The translations under genes were made by a program, and so were the position numbers. Below, in pieces: positions 40,187 to 43,017 of a stretch of 43,017 nucleotides of DNA. Source of the DNA: Syntrophobacteraceae bacterium (GTDB lineage Bacteria > Desulfobacterota > Syntrophobacteria > Syntrophobacterales > Syntrophobacteraceae); contig JARLHP010000279.1 in the NCBI GenBank assembly GCA_031292195.1, positions 1-43,017 on the forward strand, read 5' to 3'. Positions within the stretch are counted from its first letter, which is position 1. The number at the start of each line of letters is the position of its first letter. The notes below the pieces were generated by a model. It made no database searches. It saw only the letters and a program-made list of their open reading frames with translations, and was not told where the DNA came from.

Positions 40187-41748
40187 CCCGGCACAAACTC
40201 CCAGGCGTCGCCTTTCGGGGTTTGGCGGACCTGGAGGCGCCCGCGCCATTCCTGGTCGTTTTGCCCGGGGTGGTCTTCCCGGCAGTGCGATCCGCGCGTC
40301 TCGGTTCTTTTTTGCGCCGCCTTGAGGATTAACCACGCAACTCTTGCGGCCGAAAGAAGCTCGATGGCGCGCACTTCTCCGGCTTCGCCGGGAAATTCCC
40401 GGATGGAGGCCGCGATTTCCAGGACCTGTTTTTGGCCATCGCGCAGGGCGGCGTCGTCTCGCACTATTCCGCCTTTTTCCCACATCACCCGCTGGAGTCT
40501 TTTGAAGAGGTCGGGCTCGCTCAGTTTGAGTCCGCCCCACTCCTCGCGCATCTCCTCCATCCGCCCGGGAATCGGTATCCGCTCGCCGCTCGCCGCGGCC
40601 CACCGCGCGGCGGACTTTCCGGCGCGCGCTCCGAACACCAGGGCCTCGCTCAGTCCGTTACCCCCCATTCGGTTTGCGCCGTGCACGCCCCCCGCGACTT
40701 CTCCGGCTGCGAAAAGCCCGGGCAGGGAGGTTGCGCAATCGCGGTCGATGACGATTCCTCCCATGGTGTGGTGAGCGGCGGGAGCGACGCGCAGAGGTTT
40801 TTCGAATCCTTTGCACCGCACTCCCAGGGTATGCCTCATAGAGGCCGAAAAGGGGTCTACCTGCCATTTTTGTTCGGGAACCGACCGCAGGTCCAGATAG
40901 ACTTGCTGACCGTTGCGGTGGATTTCCGTGAAAAGCGCCAGGGAGAGCTTGTCGCGGGCTTTGGCCGCCGCGGGGCGCTCGTCTATACCGTATTTTTCCA
41001 GGATGTTCTCGCCGCTCCCGTTTACCAGTTGCCCCTTGTCGGCGATTCCGGGCGGCACCACCAGGGGGGCGTGTCCCGGCTCGGCAAGGCACAGCGGATA
41101 GAACTGGACGAACTCCATGTCCTCCAGGGTCGCGCCGGCATCGAGGGCCAGCCGGCAGCCCTCTCCGAACATGCGGCCGGGGTTGTCGTGTCGAAGGTAG
41201 AGAGATGAGGCTCCCCCGGTTGCCAGGACTACGGCCGCGGCGCTGAATGCCACCCACTCGCCCGAGGGATAAAGCCCCAGCAGTTCACAGGCGCCGTTTT
41301 CCACGGCAAGACTGACAGCTGTGACCTTTCCGATGAGGCGCGCGCCCATTTCCAGGCTCTTTTGCAGAAGGCAGCGAACGATTTCTTCGCCCAAAATCGG
41401 CGGGCGGCCCTGCGCGTAAAGGTATCCTTCGCGCTGCTCGGCCTTCATGCCCCATCGCAGGAGTTCGTCGTTTCTTGCCGGAGCGTCCCCGCATAACACT
41501 TCGGCCAGCTCCCGCCGGTTTATGCCCCGTCCGGCCAGAAGAGTTCTCTCCAGGTGGGCCTGGACGGATGGAGCGCTTTCCCCCCCGCCTCCAATCACCC
41601 CCCCGCTCAACCCGGTGCAGGTCGCCTTGCCGGGTGACCCCTTGGAGAGCACTATAACGTTCAGTCCCGCCTCCCGGGCGCTAATCGCCGCCCGAAGTCC
41701 GGCCGCCCCGCTGCCTGCGACCAGCACGTCGCAATCGATAATTTCCAT
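40183..41748 (-). CDS. FAD-dependent fumarate reductase/L-aspartate oxidase-type flavoprotein
   Basis: The 521-residue protein is an FAD_binding_2 oxidoreductase with the succinate-dehydrogenase/fumarate-reductase C-terminal domain. The dinucleotide fold is DVLVAGSGAAGLRAAISARE; FAD and substrate loops include GGVIGGGGES, VLATGGASSLYLRHDNPG and RVAPAAHHTMGGIVIDRD, then GLFAAGEVAGGVHGANRMGG. Start ATG 41748 is chosen because AAGGAG lies before it. Family candidates are FrdA, L-aspartate oxidase NadB, or an adenylylsulfate-type relative; missing neighbours for an iron-sulfur subunit or nadA prevent a firm choice. It is convergent with the CysRS-like gene, their stops overlapping by four bases. 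The arginine-rich C-terminus may be variable. Confidence 0.85.
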   Translation of the reverse strand: MEIIDCDVLVAGSGAAGLRAAISAREAGLNVIVLSKGSPGKATCTGLSGGVIGGGGESAPSVQAHLERTLLAGRGINRRELAEVLCGDAPARNDELLRWGMKAEQREGYLYAQGRPPILGEEIVRCLLQKSLEMGARLIGKVTAVSLAVENGACELLGLYPSGEWVAFSAAAVVLATGGASSLYLRHDNPGRMFGEGCRLALDAGATLEDMEFVQFYPLCLAEPGHAPLVVPPGIADKGQLVNGSGENILEKYGIDERPAAAKARDKLSLALFTEIHRNGQQVYLDLRSVPEQKWQVDPFSASMRHTLGVRCKGFEKPLRVAPAAHHTMGGIVIDRDCATSLPGLFAAGEVAGGVHGANRMGGNGLSEALVFGARAGKSAARWAAASGERIPIPGRMEEMREEWGGLKLSEPDLFKRLQRVMWEKGGIVRDDAALRDGQKQVLEIAASIREFPGEAGEVRAIELLSAARVAWLILKAAQKRTETRGSHCREDHPGQNDQEWRGRLQVRQTPKGDAWEFVPG

Positions 41749-41792
41749 GCCGTCTTTCTCCTTAACAATCATGAACCATCTTCAGGATATAA

Positions 41793-41866
41793 ACTCTCGA
41801 CGCGCTGGCGTAGGATGGGTGGAGCGAAGCGCAACCCATCAGGTAAATCCTGAACGCAATTGGAAT
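41793..41866 (+). repeat. MITE-like palindromic element, copy F (right half)
   Basis: It begins inside the element at CTCGACGCGCTGGCGTAGG, has the arm GGTGGAGCGAAGCGCAACCC and ends TGAACGCAATTGGAAT. The left palindrome arm and left terminal repeat are lost. Confidence 0.75.
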
Positions 41867-42030
41867 CTAACACGGCCCGGATGTGGAGTCAAAAACGGTG
41901 GAATTTGAAAGGGAAAATTCATCTTTCAGGCTCTTTAATCTTAGCCCTGCGGTTTCACTCATGGGCGATTCCCTGTAAAATATTGCCTGCCCAATGATTT
42001 TAGTTTATTATCTTAATACAAAATTGAATA

Positions 42031-42113
42031 TAGCCGGGGGGTGCTCCCGTGAGCGGGAGCTGAGAGCGATACCCTTGGAACCTGATCCAGTTAACGCTGG
42101 CGGAGGAACGGCT
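42031..42113 (+). promoter_or_regulatory. TPP riboswitch (THI element)
   Basis: The aptamer is recognisable by GGGGTGC at the 5' side, GCTGAGAGCGATACCCTT in the middle, and GAACCTGATCCAGTTAACGC then GGCGGAGGAA at the 3' side. These are the conserved P2/J and P4/P5 sequences of thiamine pyrophosphate riboswitches. It controls thiC, 119 bases downstream. Confidence 0.96.
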
Positions 42114-42129
42114 AAAGGAAGTTTTCAAG

Positions 42130-42160
42130 AGGCTGTTCTTTTTGTGAGCAGCCTTTATTA
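42130..42160 (+). terminator. Riboswitch expression platform terminator
   Basis: AGGCTG pairs with CAGCCT (extended by T-G, T-A and C-G pairs inside), followed by TTATTATTTT. With TPP bound, this hairpin would stop transcription before thiC. Confidence 0.8.
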
Positions 42161-42231
42161 TTTTATGGCCTCAAGCCTCGCATCCGGTGTTCTGTGCGAG
42201 GTCCCGGGCCTTTTTCGATGGAGAAGAAGCG

Positions 42232-43017
42232 ATGTCTACGCAGCTTGAATCTGCCAGGGCGGGAATAATTACCGAGGAGATGAGAAAGGCAGTCGAAAAC
42301 GAGCCGGCTTCCGCCGAGCAGCTAAGGGAGTCGATTGCCGCCGGGGTGGCCGTTCTTCCAAAGAATGTGAATCATTCGCTCTTGGTTCCAAGGGCCGTTG
42401 GCAGGGGCCTCAAGACCAAGGTGAACGCAAATCTTGGAACGAGCGGCGAATGCTGTTCGATGGACCTGGAAAGGGAGAAGCTCGATGCGGCCCTGAGGGC
42501 GGGGACCGATTCCATCATGGATCTTTCTACCGGTAGCGACCTGCCTGCCTTTAGAGCTTTTTTCCTGGAGAATTCTCCGGTAATGGTCGGGGCCGTGCCC
42601 ATCTACTGGGTGGCGGCCGAGATGATTCAACAGCACCGTGCGCTTGATACCATGAAAGGTGAGGAGCTTCTTGGAAGCATCGAAGAGCAGTGCGCCAGGG
42701 GAATCGACTATATCACGGTGCATTGCGGGGTGACGCTCGAGTCGGTGAAAAAGCTCGAAGCCTACGAGCGCATCATGCCCTGCGTCAGCCGCGGCGGCTC
42801 GATTCTCATGAACTGGATGCGCCGAAACGGCAGGCAAAATCCGCTCTTCGAGTACTACGACGATCTTCTGGACATAGCGTACAAATACGACGTGACCTTG
42901 AGCCTGGGGGATGGCTTCAGGCCGGGGGCCATAAATGACGCGACCGACGGGCCGCAACTGGAAGAGTTGATGATCCTGGGCGAACTGGCCAAAAGGGCGA
43001 GCAAAAGAAATGTCCAG
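42232..43017 (+). CDS. thiC: Phosphomethylpyrimidine synthase ThiC, 3' end missing
   Basis: ThiC is a radical SAM enzyme that rearranges aminoimidazole ribotide to the pyrimidine of thiamine. The visible 262 residues run from ATG 42232 to the window edge and match the short anaerobe-type ThiC: GLKTKVNANLGTSGECCSMD, TDSIMDLSTGSDLPAFR, PVMVGAVPIYWVAAE, GIDYITVHCGVTLE, CVSRGGSILMNWM and the SLGDGFRPGAINDATDGPQL block. The C-terminal CxxCxxxxC cluster motif lies beyond the edge. The TPP riboswitch directly upstream supports thiamine synthesis over the paralogue BzaF, which makes the hydroxybenzimidazole lower ligand. HCG in place of the commoner HAG is noted. Confidence 0.93.
   Translation, partial: MSTQLESARAGIITEEMRKAVENEPASAEQLRESIAAGVAVLPKNVNHSLLVPRAVGRGLKTKVNANLGTSGECCSMDLEREKLDAALRAGTDSIMDLSTGSDLPAFRAFFLENSPVMVGAVPIYWVAAEMIQQHRALDTMKGEELLGSIEEQCARGIDYITVHCGVTLESVKKLEAYERIMPCVSRGGSILMNWMRRNGRQNPLFEYYDDLLDIAYKYDVTLSLGDGFRPGAINDATDGPQLEELMILGELAKRASKRNVQ

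Overview
The window comes from an anaerobic, dissimilatory sulfate-reducing bacterium, most likely of the Desulfobacterota (former Deltaproteobacteria; a Syntrophobacter-like lineage is a guess). The evidence is a complete reductive sulfite-reduction locus (dsrD, dsrA, dsrB, a dsrN/cbiA-type amidase, dsrC and a ferredoxin). A tetrahaem cytochrome c3-type protein and a siroheme-decarboxylase fusion support this, since sulfate reducers make haem from siroheme. Base composition is moderately GC-rich and the coding regions leave long antisense open frames that are only shadows.

Layout. 1-3.2 kb: the 3' part of a membrane sensor kinase and its sigma-54-dependent NtrC-type response regulator. 3.2-10.7 kb: an accessory-looking stretch with a decayed MNT-HEPN pair, an unrecognised 1360-residue membrane protein, a truncated Uma2-type gene, an intact MNT-HEPN toxin-antitoxin pair, a small membrane protein and several dispersed repeats. 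10.7-13.3 kb: a stand-alone AICAR transformylase (PurH without its cyclohydrolase half) and a MetE-core-like methyltransferase. 13.3-17.2 kb: the heat-shock operon hrcA-grpE-dnaK behind a sigma-70 promoter and a CIRCE operator. 17.2-20.2 kb: a TPR plus periplasmic-binding lipoprotein, an FmdB zinc ribbon protein and the corrinoid adenosyltransferase. 20.6-25.0 kb: an unknown gene, a fused siroheme decarboxylase, a small unknown gene, then a PadR regulator with a flavodoxin-fold/SCP2 fusion protein.

25.6-32.5 kb is the sulfite-reduction region. An FKBP isomerase and a TPR protein are transcribed away from it. On the plus strand a promoter and a possible attenuator leader precede dsrD, which here lies upstream of dsrAB instead of downstream. 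dsrA, dsrB, the siroheme/cobyrinate amidase, dsrC and a CxxD-type ferredoxin follow. 32.5-38.9 kb holds a secreted protein with three internal repeats and two fibronectin-III domains, the cytochrome c3, an alpha/beta hydrolase-OsmC fusion, an HPF/cold-shock fusion and a CNNM/CBS (CorC-HlyC) membrane protein. 38.9-43.0 kb holds a short CysRS paralogue with altered zinc ligands, convergent with a FrdA/NadB-type flavoprotein, and a TPP riboswitch in front of thiC, which runs off the window.

How the genes connect: siroheme is a hub. The amidase next to dsrAB probably makes siroheme amide for DsrAB, the AhbA-AhbB fusion diverts siroheme to haem, and the cytochrome uses haem. Six copies (some partial) of a short palindromic element with 19-bp terminal inverted repeats are scattered between genes and look like a MITE family. 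No CRISPR array, tRNA or rRNA gene was seen.
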